A DNA stretch of 64,000 nucleotides, from NCBI GenBank assembly GCA_028698875.1, contig JAQVVR010000001.1:186001-250000 (forward strand), read 5' to 3'. The stretch's first letter is position 1; every line of letters starts with the position of its first letter. Position numbers and translations under genes: made by a program. Below the pieces are notes generated by a model. It saw only the letters and a list, made by a program, of their open reading frames with translations. It was not told the origin of the DNA and made no database searches. Source of the DNA: Candidatus Izemoplasmatales bacterium (GTDB lineage Bacteria; Bacillota_I; Bacilli_A; Izemoplasmatales; Hujiaoplasmataceae). Of this stretch, positions 17,773 to 27,284 are shown one piece after another.

Positions 17773-17955
17773 TTATTTGCCTTTTTTCCCATTGGCAAGA
17801 TCGTAGGAAAAGAAAGCTGTTAAAACTACCAGATACAAAGCAAGGACAATATTGGTACTAACGCCAAGATCGGCTAACCATATCACCAATCCGACACCAA
17901 TTACATTGATGACATAAAAAATGGTAAATGGTAACATCCGCTTAAGGTTTTTCAT
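17773..17955 (-). CDS. small two-TM membrane protein between surE and yggS
   Basis: A 60-residue protein with two predicted membrane helices (about residues 7-27 and 32-50) and a basic tail (NGKKGK). No family is recognised. It starts at the ATG at 17955 with GGGTGA six bases upstream, and it overlaps the last 14 nt of surE in another frame, typical of a translationally coupled real gene. A Met two codons earlier (17961) is possible. Location in the mgtE-sepF operon suggests a membrane or envelope role, but the function is unknown. Confidence 0.7.
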   Translation of the reverse strand: MKNLKRMLPFTIFYVINVIGVGLVIWLADLGVSTNIVLALYLVVLTAFFSYDLANGKKGK

Positions 17956-18676
17956 GCTCATTCACCCGCTTGCGTAATTCGGTTAAACCGGTGAAAGTCC
18001 GGTTTCCTAATTTGAGGGGGGTAATCGAAGTATAACCATATTCAGCCGCCCACAAATCTGTGTTGGGAATATACTCATATGGTAGATAGCTTCGCCGATT
18101 TTTATATGTGCCATTAGGACCCTCAAGGTAGTAATTGTTCATCGGTCGAAAAGCGATATCTGTCAACAGAATTCCTTTCGATTTTGTATGTTTTTTGGAG
18201 ATAAAATTGACATTCAACAGATATTTATTGGTCAATAATTGGTGACTGATGATAAAGTCCATGACTGTCTCAAAATCCGTTTCAGCGGGGGCAAAAAAAT
18301 TAAAATCACAGGAAAAAGCTATGGCGGCTATGTTAGCTTTTAAGGCCTCCATGCCGGCGCCAACAGTACCAGAATATATGGTATCAAGGCCGATATTTAG
18401 ACCATCATTGATGCCGGATACCACAAGATCGGGATTCAATTTTAAACCGAAAATTGCAAAATGAACGGCATCGGCTGGTGTGCCTTCCACACTATAAATT
18501 TGGTCACTGTGCTTGTACACTTTCGATTCATTCCAAAAAACTCGGGACACCGAGGCCCCGCTCATGTGAGTATGAGGAGCGACGATTGTAACTTCACCAT
18601 ATTTTTGTAATTTTTCAAACAGGATTTTGATACCAATGGCATTATAACCATCATCATTTGTCAATAATATTTTCAT
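17942..18676 (-). CDS. surE: 5'/3'-nucleotidase SurE
   Basis: A 244-residue metal-dependent survival-protein phosphatase that dephosphorylates nucleoside monophosphates. The metal-binding N terminus ILLTNDDGYNAIGI (residues 3-16) and the SGASVSR segment at about 39-45 are classic. DLVVSGINDGLNIG and IYSGTVGAGMEA complete the active site. The SD GAGG precedes the ATG, directly after yhbY. It is embedded in the mgtE-to-yggT operon and may contribute nucleosides to salvage together with the deo genes elsewhere in the window. Confidence 0.95.
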   Translation of the reverse strand: MKILLTNDDGYNAIGIKILFEKLQKYGEVTIVAPHTHMSGASVSRVFWNESKVYKHSDQIYSVEGTPADAVHFAIFGLKLNPDLVVSGINDGLNIGLDTIYSGTVGAGMEALKANIAAIAFSCDFNFFAPAETDFETVMDFIISHQLLTNKYLLNVNFISKKHTKSKGILLTDIAFRPMNNYYLEGPNGTYKNRRSYLPYEYIPNTDLWAAEYGYTSITPLKLGNRTFTGLTELRKRVNEHEKP

Positions 18677-18678
18677 AA

Positions 18679-18975
18679 TTACCTCGGTAACACAATTTGA
18701 TGTTCTAATTTGGGATTCCGTTGATATAGAACCATTTTTCTGCCAATAACTTGAACAACGGCAATGCCTTGTGCTTCTACTATTTCACTTGTCGCAATTA
18801 CATCTTGAGGACAAGTCTCCAGTAATACAATTTTAATTAATTCGTGTTTTAAAAGATATTCACTGATGTTGTGTACAAGAATTGGTGTTACCCCTTCTTT
18901 TCCAACTTGAAAAATCGGCTTTTTTGTTTGTGCAAGGCCGCGAAGATAGTTTTTCTGTTTTCCGGTTAGTGTCAT
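18679..18975 (-). CDS. yhbY: YhbY family ribosome-associated RNA-binding protein
   Basis: A 98-residue CRM-domain protein that associates with pre-50S particles. It has the family N terminus LTGKQKNYLRGLAQ and the GXXG-like loop GKEGVTP at about 25-31, followed by HELIKIVLL and QVIGRKMVLYQRNPK. Length and sequence fit the single-domain bacterial form. AAGGAG precedes the ATG. Its position between mgtE and surE is an operon arrangement I do not recognise from model organisms. Confidence 0.93.
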   Translation of the reverse strand: MTLTGKQKNYLRGLAQTKKPIFQVGKEGVTPILVHNISEYLLKHELIKIVLLETCPQDVIATSEIVEAQGIAVVQVIGRKMVLYQRNPKLEHQIVLPR

Positions 18976-18986
18976 ATGATACTCCT

Positions 18987-20423
18987 TTATGAAAATAATG
19001 GCAATAAGACTGCCAAACTGATTGAATAGTAAACTAATAAAGCAATAATATCTGATACAGTTGATATAAACGGTCCCGATGCAACGGCGGGATCAAATTT
19101 AAGTTTGACCATCAGTAGCGGAATGGTTGCCCCTAAGATTGTCGCAACCAAAATGGCTGAGAAAATCGATCCTCCTGTGACCGCAGCGTAAATCCAAATT
19201 TTGCTATCAATTTGAAATCCTGTTTTAATCAGGTTAGAGATAATTATAACACTAAATGTCAATAATCCAATCAAAAGCCCTTGAATTATTCCTGTTCCGA
19301 TTTCACGTCGCAGATGTTTGCGAATGGCAGCTTTGGCAATATCATTATCATTAACAATTAAATAGCGGATCATTACCGCAAGGCTTTGCGTGCCAGCATT
19401 GCCTGACATCCCTAAAATAAGGGGCATATAGACGGCAATCTGTGCGGCTAAAACGGCCGCATTTGATAATGCCCCTTCAAATACAGTCAAAATTATGGAA
19501 GTGATTAAACTTAAAAACAACAAGATGGTTAACCAAGGAAGTCGACTTTTTATGGACTTAAAGACGGTTTCTGATTGGGCTTCGATGTCGCCGGAACCTA
19601 AACCGGCAAATCGGGCATAATCCTCACTTTGTTCATCAGCGATAATGTCCATCATGACATCATGAGTGATGATTCCAACGATTCCCCCTTCATCATCGAT
19701 AATTGGCATTGATGAAAGCCCATAGTCTTGCATCAAACGTGCTACTACTTCTTTATCTTCTGTGGGTTTTGCGGATACAAATCGGGTCTCGATAATGTCT
19801 GAAATCGTTTCGGATGCACGAGCAATTATTAACTGCTTAAGTTTAAGATACCCGACCAATTTTTGTTTGTCAACAATATATAAAATAGAAATATAATCAG
19901 TTTCTCCGGCGATGCCAGTCACTTTTTTCATTGCGTCCTTGACTGACATTGACAAAGGAATTTCGATGAAGCTATTGGACATGACGGATCCGATTTCATC
20001 TTTCGAATAATTCCAAAACTTCTTTAATTCATTTCTTTTTTTAGGACTAAGTAAGTTGACTAGATCCGTATCTTCATCTTCAGCGACCAAATATTGCATT
20101 AAGTCAACGGCATCGTCAGTTTCCATGTGGTCAATAATGGCAACGGCAAAAGCTGGTGAAAACTCTTTGATATATTCTATTGCGTCATCATTATCGAAGT
20201 GTTCAAAGATCGCAGCGACACTGCTAATTGGCAGGCGATTACAAACTTCGATCCGCTTATTTTTATCGATTTCTTTAAAAGCACGAGAAATGTCAAAAGG
20301 ATGATATTCATTGATTTCCGATGCAAAATCAGGATCAGATAAATGATCGTTAATCAAGGCGACGATTTCATCGACAAAGCTTCGTTGTAGTTCATTATCA
20401 ACATTTTGGTTTTCATTGTCCAT
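18987..20423 (-). CDS. mgtE: magnesium transporter MgtE (second copy)
   Basis: A 478-residue Mg2+ channel. The N-terminal superhelical MgtE-N domain (about 1-130) is followed by two CBS domains (about 135-260, with SSMPIIDDEGGIVGIITHD) and five transmembrane helices in the last about 190 residues. The pore sequence DPAVASGPFISTVSD keeps the aspartate that coordinates Mg2+. AGGAGGTG precedes the ATG. It is the second of two adjacent mgtE paralogues, separated from the first by 11 bp. Confidence 0.93.
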   Translation of the reverse strand: MDNENQNVDNELQRSFVDEIVALINDHLSDPDFASEINEYHPFDISRAFKEIDKNKRIEVCNRLPISSVAAIFEHFDNDDAIEYIKEFSPAFAVAIIDHMETDDAVDLMQYLVAEDEDTDLVNLLSPKKRNELKKFWNYSKDEIGSVMSNSFIEIPLSMSVKDAMKKVTGIAGETDYISILYIVDKQKLVGYLKLKQLIIARASETISDIIETRFVSAKPTEDKEVVARLMQDYGLSSMPIIDDEGGIVGIITHDVMMDIIADEQSEDYARFAGLGSGDIEAQSETVFKSIKSRLPWLTILLFLSLITSIILTVFEGALSNAAVLAAQIAVYMPLILGMSGNAGTQSLAVMIRYLIVNDNDIAKAAIRKHLRREIGTGIIQGLLIGLLTFSVIIISNLIKTGFQIDSKIWIYAAVTGGSIFSAILVATILGATIPLLMVKLKFDPAVASGPFISTVSDIIALLVYYSISLAVLLPLFS

Positions 20424-20434
20424 AAAAGCACCTC

Positions 20435-21838
20435 CTATAATAAATTACCGAGCATCAAAATTGCTAGGCCAAAATAAATGACCAAAGCGACGATATCATC
20501 AATCGTAGTGATAAATGGTCCAGAAGCAACAGCGGGATCAATTTTAAATAATTTGACTATCAACGGGACAACAGCACCAGAAAGTGTTGAAACCGCTAGT
20601 GCTACCGCAATAGCTGTTCCAATAACTAAGGCAAATGGGAAGGCCTCTGAAAACGTTGATCCCCCGACTGTTTTAATCCCTAAAACCATCGCAAACAGTA
20701 AAATGCCAATGACTAGTCCATCAAAAATACCGACCAACATTTCTTTTAATAAATGCTGCCAAATGGTTTTTTTTTCGTTTAGTTTATTCCGCGAAAACAA
20801 ACCGATGATGACACCAAGACTTTGGGTTCCGGTGTTACCTGCCATATTGAGAATCAAAGGCATAAACAAAGCTAGCATCGGCAAAGCTGTTAAAGTAGCC
20901 CCAAAACCAGCGACAATTGATGATGTTCCTAAATCGAAAGCCAACAGTACTATTAGCCATGGAAAACGTTTTTTGACAGTGGTAAAAACAGTTTCTGCAT
21001 CTTCGTTGATGGTGATGTCCGAAACAGCAGCCAACTTTGCATAATCAGTATCGCTTTCGGTATCAATGGCCTCAGTAATATCATCAAAGGAAATTACTCC
21101 CAGTAGCATTCGTTCATGATCGATGACGGGTAACAGATAAAAATCATAGTCTTTCATTAACTGAATTGCTTCTGCCTTTGGTGTGGTCGGGAAAACACTG
21201 ATTAAGTTTATCGTCATAATATCGGCAATGGGACGATCCGGTTGATTTCCGGCGCTGATTATCTCCTTTAGGGATAATACTCCGGTAAGTAAGTGGTTTT
21301 CCGTTATGTAGATATTATTGACGAATTCGACTTTTGGGGCACTTTGAACTAAAGTCTTAATCGCTGCTTTTACAGTCGAAGCAGAATCTATTTCAACATA
21401 GTTGTTATTCATAATTGAACCAACAACTGTTTCATCATAATCAATCATTCTTTTGATACTATTGCGTTTTTCAATATTTATCAATGACAAAAACGTCACT
21501 CGTTCGTCCCGTGTTGCAAAAGCTTGCAAGAGGTCAACTAAGTCATCACCTTGCATCTCATTTAAAATCTTTCCGGCATCAGAAAGATGCATCTCGTTTA
21601 AGATCGGAATGACATCATGGGGAGCTAATTGAGCAATAATATTGGCGATGACATCGGGTTTGAATAATAGAAAAAAACGATGCCGATCATCATGGGTCAT
21701 CGCTAACAATGTTTGACTCAGCTCATAATCATGATACTCATCCAAAAGCGATATCTTGTTTTCGGGGGAAGAATCGCTGTGCAAGATTGATAAAATTTCG
21801 GCTTCAAAAGACTGGGTTAAATCAGTTTCTTCATTCAT
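20435..21838 (-). CDS. mgtE: magnesium transporter MgtE (first copy)
   Basis: A 467-residue Mg2+ channel with the same layout as the downstream copy: MgtE-N (about 1-120), a CBS pair (about 135-250, YLLPVIDHERMLLGVISFDD) and five membrane helices. DPAVASGPFITTIDD preserves the pore aspartate. The two copies differ strongly in their soluble domains, arguing for an old duplication and perhaps different gating or a heterodimer. It is first in the operon, with a good promoter 19 nt or so upstream of the start; the leader is too short for an M-box riboswitch. Confidence 0.93.
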   Translation of the reverse strand: MNEETDLTQSFEAEILSILHSDSSPENKISLLDEYHDYELSQTLLAMTHDDRHRFFLLFKPDVIANIIAQLAPHDVIPILNEMHLSDAGKILNEMQGDDLVDLLQAFATRDERVTFLSLINIEKRNSIKRMIDYDETVVGSIMNNNYVEIDSASTVKAAIKTLVQSAPKVEFVNNIYITENHLLTGVLSLKEIISAGNQPDRPIADIMTINLISVFPTTPKAEAIQLMKDYDFYLLPVIDHERMLLGVISFDDITEAIDTESDTDYAKLAAVSDITINEDAETVFTTVKKRFPWLIVLLAFDLGTSSIVAGFGATLTALPMLALFMPLILNMAGNTGTQSLGVIIGLFSRNKLNEKKTIWQHLLKEMLVGIFDGLVIGILLFAMVLGIKTVGGSTFSEAFPFALVIGTAIAVALAVSTLSGAVVPLIVKLFKIDPAVASGPFITTIDDIVALVIYFGLAILMLGNLL

Positions 21839-21863
21839 ATCTCACACCCCCCTTTTCACAACA

Positions 21864-21892
21864 ATTTTATCATTCATTTAGGTAAAAGACAA
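21864..21892 (-). promoter_or_regulatory. promoter of the mgtE-sepF operon
   Basis: The -35 is TTGTCT (21892-21887), the spacer 17 bp, and the -10 TAAAAT (21869-21864) with a TGA extension. RNA would start near 21857, only about 19 nt before the ATG. Confidence 0.8.
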
Positions 21893-21904
21893 CTTATTTG
21901 TAAA

Positions 21905-21932
21905 ACAAAAAAGGCCAGATTAACTAGCCTTT
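21905..21932 (-). terminator. terminator after ftsZ
   Basis: An eight-bp stem, AAGGCCAG (21911-21918) with CTAGCCTT (21925-21932) in plus orientation and one G-T pair, is followed on the minus strand by six T residues. It starts 4 nt after the ftsZ stop, so ftsZ is monocistronic. Confidence 0.88.
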
Positions 21933-21936
21933 CACG

Positions 21937-23109
21937 TTATTTTTTGAATCGATCGCGAAGCCATGAAGGAATTTGAATATCTTCAGGTTCCTCGTCTGGT
22001 TTTTTGGGTAATTTGTCATGCTCTTTTTTTAGTTTTTCCTCTTTCTTTAAATCTTTTTTTGACTTATTGATCGGCTTTTGAAAAACTTCGTCGATATGAG
22101 GAGAAACAACTTGATTTTGTTCAGCCTTTTGGATTGTTGTATCTTTAAACAATGGATCCTCTGAGAAGCCCGTTGCAATGACGGTTACAATGATTTCATC
22201 GTTTAAATCAATGTTAATGGCTGACCCATAAATGACATTGATATCGGTCGTCGAACTTTTTTGAATTTCTTCAACGATTTCATTTATTTCATATAATGAG
22301 GCATCATATCCAGAAGTGATATTGACAATGGCATCAGTTGCGCCATTAATGGATGTTTCTAATAGTGGACTACGAATTGCTGCGCGGGCGGCCTCGACGG
22401 CACGATTATCCCCTGAGGCAATTCCAATTCCCATTAATGCGGTACCTTTATCTTTCATAACCGTTTTAACATCGGCAAAATCAACGTTAACAACACCCGG
22501 TACAGCAATAATTTCGGTGATACCCTGAACCCCTTGCCGTAAAACGTTATCAGCCTCACGGAAAGCATCCAAATAAGGTGTATCTTTGTCGACTATATAT
22601 AGTAACTTATCATTAGGAATGACAATAAGCGTATCGACAAACGGTTTTAATTCTTCTAGTCCCGTTAAAGCCACAGCGGCCCGTTTGCGACCTTCGAAGC
22701 TAAAGGGTTTAGTGACAATACCAATTGTAAGACAACCCATTTCTCGAGCAATTCGGGCGATAACGGGTGCCGCACCAGTTCCTGTTCCCCCACCCATGCC
22801 CGCGGTAATGAAGACCATGTCGGTTTCCGCAAGAATTTCTCGAATTTCATCTTCCGATTCCAAAGCCGCTTGTCGACCAACTTCGGGGCTAGCACCAGCC
22901 CCAAGACCTCTTGTAAGCATCTTCCCAAGTTGAAGACGAATGTCAGCTTTAGATAATTTTAAAACCTGTGCATCAGTATTCATAACTACGAATTCGACAC
23001 CCTGAACATCATTTTCAATCATGCGGTTGATAGCTGACCCGCCACCGCCACCGACACCGATTACTTTGATCATGGGTTTTTGATTGAATTTGTCGTTGAT
23101 ATCAAACAT
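21937..23109 (-). CDS. ftsZ: cell division GTPase FtsZ
   Basis: A 390-residue tubulin homologue that forms the Z ring. The glycine-rich GVGGGGG is at 18-24, the tubulin signature GGGTGTG at 106-112, and the T7 synergy loop NVDFADV near 207. A basic or acidic low-complexity linker (about 320-375, many Lys and Glu) precedes the conserved C-terminal peptide [12 protein letters not shown], which in other bacteria binds SepF, FtsA and ZapD-type partners. SepF is encoded 5 kb away; no ftsA occurs in the window. The gene has its own promoter and terminator, unlike the dcw-cluster arrangement. Confidence 0.97.
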   Translation of the reverse strand: MFDINDKFNQKPMIKVIGVGGGGGSAINRMIENDVQGVEFVVMNTDAQVLKLSKADIRLQLGKMLTRGLGAGASPEVGRQAALESEDEIREILAETDMVFITAGMGGGTGTGAAPVIARIAREMGCLTIGIVTKPFSFEGRKRAAVALTGLEELKPFVDTLIVIPNDKLLYIVDKDTPYLDAFREADNVLRQGVQGITEIIAVPGVVNVDFADVKTVMKDKGTALMGIGIASGDNRAVEAARAAIRSPLLETSINGATDAIVNITSGYDASLYEINEIVEEIQKSSTTDINVIYGSAINIDLNDEIIVTVIATGFSEDPLFKDTTIQKAEQNQVVSPHIDEVFQKPINKSKKDLKKEEKLKKEHDKLPKKPDEEPEDIQIPSWLRDRFKK

Positions 23110-23224
23110 ATAAAAACCTCCGCATTCGGTTCTTTCTTATATCGTATCACAAATTCACTATAAAAACTATATGTTTAATTGAATAAACAATGGCTTTTAT
23201 AAAGAACTTTATACCTTTATCATC

Positions 23225-23253
23225 ATTATACGAATATGCATCGAAAATATCAA
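23225..23253 (-). promoter_or_regulatory. ftsZ promoter
   Basis: The -35 is TTGATA (23253-23248), the spacer 17 bp, and the -10 TATAAT (23230-23225). It gives a leader of about 110 nt. AT-rich sequence occupies the rest of the 212-bp gap to tgt; I see no clear terminator for tgt there. Confidence 0.85.
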
Positions 23254-23321
23254 TATCATCGATTCACTTTTTTTTATTTGTGCGTTGTACAGCGGTTTTT
23301 CTATAATCCTATTGTGATGTA

Positions 23322-24455
<1,134 letters not shown>

Positions 24456-25028
24456 TTATAAAATAGTTCCATAAACAATGCCACTAAAGGCAGCAGCATT
24501 TCCTTCGTCAGTATCGATATGCATCGCATCCGCAAAATCAGCTCGAACCCGAATGACTACATCATCAAATATTAACGATCGGTTAGGTGTATCGAGTTTA
24601 ACACAAACAATCTGTTTGTCCTTTAGTCCATACAAGATTGCAGTATCAGGGGTAAGATGAATATGCCTCTTTGCGACAATCAGACCTTCTGTGATATCAA
24701 TTTGACCACAAGGTCCAATTATTTTGCATGGTGAACTTCCGTTTATATCGCCTGATTCTCGCACTAAAGCACTCACCCCAATCATTCTAGCATCTGTTAG
24801 GGAGATTTCGACTTGCGTATCTTTTCGAACTGGTCCAAGAATAGACACTCCGGAAATTTCTCTTTTTGGACCGACAATCGTCACTTTCTCTTCGGCAGCA
24901 AACTGATGCGGTTGCGAAAGCATTTTTTTAACCACTAACTGATGGCCTTTACCAAATAAAATGTCCAAATCGGCTTGGCTAAGATGAGCATGTCTTGCGG
25001 ATACTTCTACAATAACTTTTCGTTCCAT
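24456..25028 (-). CDS. pduL: phosphate propanoyl/acetyltransferase PduL
   Basis: A 190-residue PduL-type phosphotransacylase (PTAC), unrelated in fold to Pta; it interconverts acyl-CoA and acyl phosphate. The duplicated metal-binding barrels show SARHAHLS (His13, His15) and KRHIHLTP (His122, His124), with MHIDTDEGNAA (His170, Asp172) at the end. There is no N-terminal encapsulation peptide, and no microcompartment genes are seen, so it is likely the housekeeping enzyme for acetate or ATP formation with an acetate kinase encoded elsewhere. A GGAGG SD precedes it. It is inserted between queA and tgt. Confidence 0.93.
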   Translation of the reverse strand: MERKVIVEVSARHAHLSQADLDILFGKGHQLVVKKMLSQPHQFAAEEKVTIVGPKREISGVSILGPVRKDTQVEISLTDARMIGVSALVRESGDINGSSPCKIIGPCGQIDITEGLIVAKRHIHLTPDTAILYGLKDKQIVCVKLDTPNRSLIFDDVVIRVRADFADAMHIDTDEGNAAAFSGIVYGTIL

Positions 25029-25108
25029 GATGTTCCTCCATAAACTAATTTTGGTATTATTTAATGATAAGTATTTAAGTTCCTAATAATTTTAAATATT
25101 TGAAAAGA

Positions 25109-26149
25109 TTATAAATGGTTTTGCGGCATGATAAACATCGCATCACCAAATGAGAAAAAGCGATACTTCTCTTTAATAGCCACCGAATATGCGTTCATAA
25201 TTATCGGTTTTGAGGCAAAAGCCGATACCAGCATTAACAAGGTTGATTTTGGCAAATGAAAGTTGGTTATTAAACCATCAATAGCGTTAAATTTGTATCC
25301 CGGATAGATAAATATATCGGTCCATCCGCTACTTTTCACAAAAGAGTTATTTTGTTTATATATTGTTTCTAGTGTTCGTGTTGAAGTGGTTCCAATTGCG
25401 ATAATGTTGCGATTTTCCAGTCGTGCAAGATTTAATGCATCAGCGGTTTCTTGTGACATTTGGAAGTATTCTGAGTGCATTTTATGCAAAGCGACATCTT
25501 CTACTGAAACGGGACGAAATGTCCCTAGTCCTACGTGTAATGTTATCGGGTAGACCAATACCCCTTTTTCCTTGATTTTAGCGATTAATTGGTCAGTAAA
25601 ATGCAATCCTGCTGTTGGCGCAGCAGCACTGCCAGAGATTTGGGAATAAACTGTCTGGTAACGACTTTGATCGATCAATTTTTCGTGAATATAAGGCGGC
25701 AGTGGCATCTCACCAAGGTGCTCGAGTAATTCCAAAAATATGCCTTGATAGGAAAAATCAAAATTGCATAGCCCATCTTCACCGCGAGTTGTACATTTTG
25801 CTTGTAACAGACCATCACCAAAATCGACAACGGATCCAACTTTGACTCGTCTAGCCGGTTTGGCAATGGTTTCCCAACAGTCATCTTTTATCTGTCGGAG
25901 TAACAGTATTTCAATCACTGCTTTGGTATCTTGCTTGATACCCGTTAGCCTTGCCGGCAACACTTTAGTATCGTTAATAACTAAAACATCACCCTTTTTT
26001 AGATAATTTGGCAAATTATAAAAATGATCATGGTTAATTTCAAAATTATCGCGACCACAAACTAGCAGTCGCGAAGATGATCTTTCCAGTAAAGGAGTCT
26101 GGGCAATTAATTCTTCTGGTAGCAAATAATCAAAATCAGTTGTTTTCAT
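25109..26149 (-). CDS. queA: S-adenosylmethionine:tRNA ribosyltransferase-isomerase
   Basis: A 346-residue QueA that transfers the ribosyl part of SAM to preQ1-tRNA, giving epoxyqueuosine. Diagnostic stretches are [15 protein letters not shown] at 6-20, [15 protein letters not shown] at 54-68, [14 protein letters not shown] near 173-186 and [10 protein letters not shown]. It starts two bases after the ruvB stop. The ruvB-queA-tgt order is Bacillus-like apart from the inserted pduL. Confidence 0.96.
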   Translation of the reverse strand: MKTTDFDYLLPEELIAQTPLLERSSSRLLVCGRDNFEINHDHFYNLPNYLKKGDVLVINDTKVLPARLTGIKQDTKAVIEILLLRQIKDDCWETIAKPARRVKVGSVVDFGDGLLQAKCTTRGEDGLCNFDFSYQGIFLELLEHLGEMPLPPYIHEKLIDQSRYQTVYSQISGSAAAPTAGLHFTDQLIAKIKEKGVLVYPITLHVGLGTFRPVSVEDVALHKMHSEYFQMSQETADALNLARLENRNIIAIGTTSTRTLETIYKQNNSFVKSSGWTDIFIYPGYKFNAIDGLITNFHLPKSTLLMLVSAFASKPIIMNAYSVAIKEKYRFFSFGDAMFIMPQNHL

Positions 26150-26150
26150 A

Positions 26151-27155
26151 TTAGAATAACGATCCTTGGTAACCTTTTTTAAGGTGTTGATAAGCCAAAT
26201 CGGTTGCGACTCGCCCTCGCGGAGTACGACTAATAAAGCCCTTTTGAATCAAATATGGTTCATAAACGTCTTCCAAAGTCAAAGCATCCTCACTGATGGA
26301 AGTGGCAATAGTTTCCAAACCAACCGGCCCACCATGATACTTTTCAATGATGACTGCGAGATATTCCCGATCTTTACGATCCAATCCCGAAGCATCAATT
26401 TTAAGTTTTTCCAAAGCCGTTTGGGTAATAGGAAGTGTAATGACTCCATCGGCAAGAATGTCAGCATAATCACGAACTCGACGGAAAAGGCGATTGACGA
26501 TTCTTGGCGTGCCTCGGCTCCGTTTCGCTAATTCAACGATTGCTGTTTCACAGATTTCACAATTGTATATCGAAGCGGTTCTGCGACAGATAGTCTCCAG
26601 ATCACTATCGGAGTAAAATTCTAATTTATGGACAATACCGAACCGATCACGAAGTGGTCCGGTGAGATCGCCAAAGCGAGTTGTGGCCCCAATTAAGGTG
26701 AATGGTGGCAAATCAACGCGAATTGATTTGGCCCCATTATCTTTACCTACAACAATATCAATGACAAAATCTTCCATGGAGGAATACAATATTTCTTCGA
26801 CAATCTTTGGTAATCTATGGATTTCATCAATGAAAAGAACGTCACCAGGCTCAAGCGAGGTTAAAATCGCTGCTAAATCACCGGTACGCTCAATGGTTGG
26901 CCCACTAATTGTTCGCATATTGACTCCCAGTTCATTAGCAATGACCTGAGCTAAAGTCGTTTTCCCTAAGCCGGGAGGGCCATAAAACAAGACATGATCT
27001 AGAGATTCTTGACGTTTTTTGGCAGCGCCAACGGCAATTTGCATCATCTCTTTGACACTTGTTTGACCGATGTACTCCGCAAAGACTTGAGGTCGTAAAG
27101 TGACTTCAATTTCATCGTCAACTAATAGATTGTTACTAATAATCCGTTTATCCAT
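26151..27155 (-). CDS. ruvB: Holliday junction branch-migration ATPase RuvB
   Basis: A 334-residue AAA+ motor of the RuvAB complex. Walker A is GPPGLGKTT (about residues 60-68), Walker B is LFIDEIHRL, sensor 1 is GATTR, and the arginine-finger region is GPLRDRFG; the C-terminal winged helix ends in [13 protein letters not shown]. It is first in its operon behind GAGGTG and a -10 TATAAT at 27180-27175. ruvA, usually directly upstream, is absent; the divergent coiled-coil genes occupy that side. Confidence 0.96.
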   Translation of the reverse strand: MDKRIISNNLLVDDEIEVTLRPQVFAEYIGQTSVKEMMQIAVGAAKKRQESLDHVLFYGPPGLGKTTLAQVIANELGVNMRTISGPTIERTGDLAAILTSLEPGDVLFIDEIHRLPKIVEEILYSSMEDFVIDIVVGKDNGAKSIRVDLPPFTLIGATTRFGDLTGPLRDRFGIVHKLEFYSDSDLETICRRTASIYNCEICETAIVELAKRSRGTPRIVNRLFRRVRDYADILADGVITLPITQTALEKLKIDASGLDRKDREYLAVIIEKYHGGPVGLETIATSISEDALTLEDVYEPYLIQKGFISRTPRGRVATDLAYQHLKKGYQGSLF

Positions 27156-27224
27156 GACTTACACCTCAAAATATATTATATCAAATTTTAACATAATTTA
27201 ATCCCACTTATTTTTGTTCTTTTA

Positions 27225-27253
27225 TTGAAATATGATTTTGGTTAGATTATAAT
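27225..27253 (+). promoter_or_regulatory. promoter of the giant coiled-coil operon
   Basis: The -35 is TTGAAA (27225-27230), the spacer exactly 17 bp, and the -10 TATAAT (27248-27253). RNA would start near 27260, about 25 nt before the first ATG. It is back to back with the ruvB promoter region. Confidence 0.88.
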
Positions 27254-27284
27254 GTTAATATAGTCGTTTTATAGGGTGGTAAAA

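Noticed and set aside
20478-21044. Long open frame (188 codons) antisense to mgtE.
   Set aside because: It is a mirror of the conserved mgtE coding strand with no SD or recognisable protein features.
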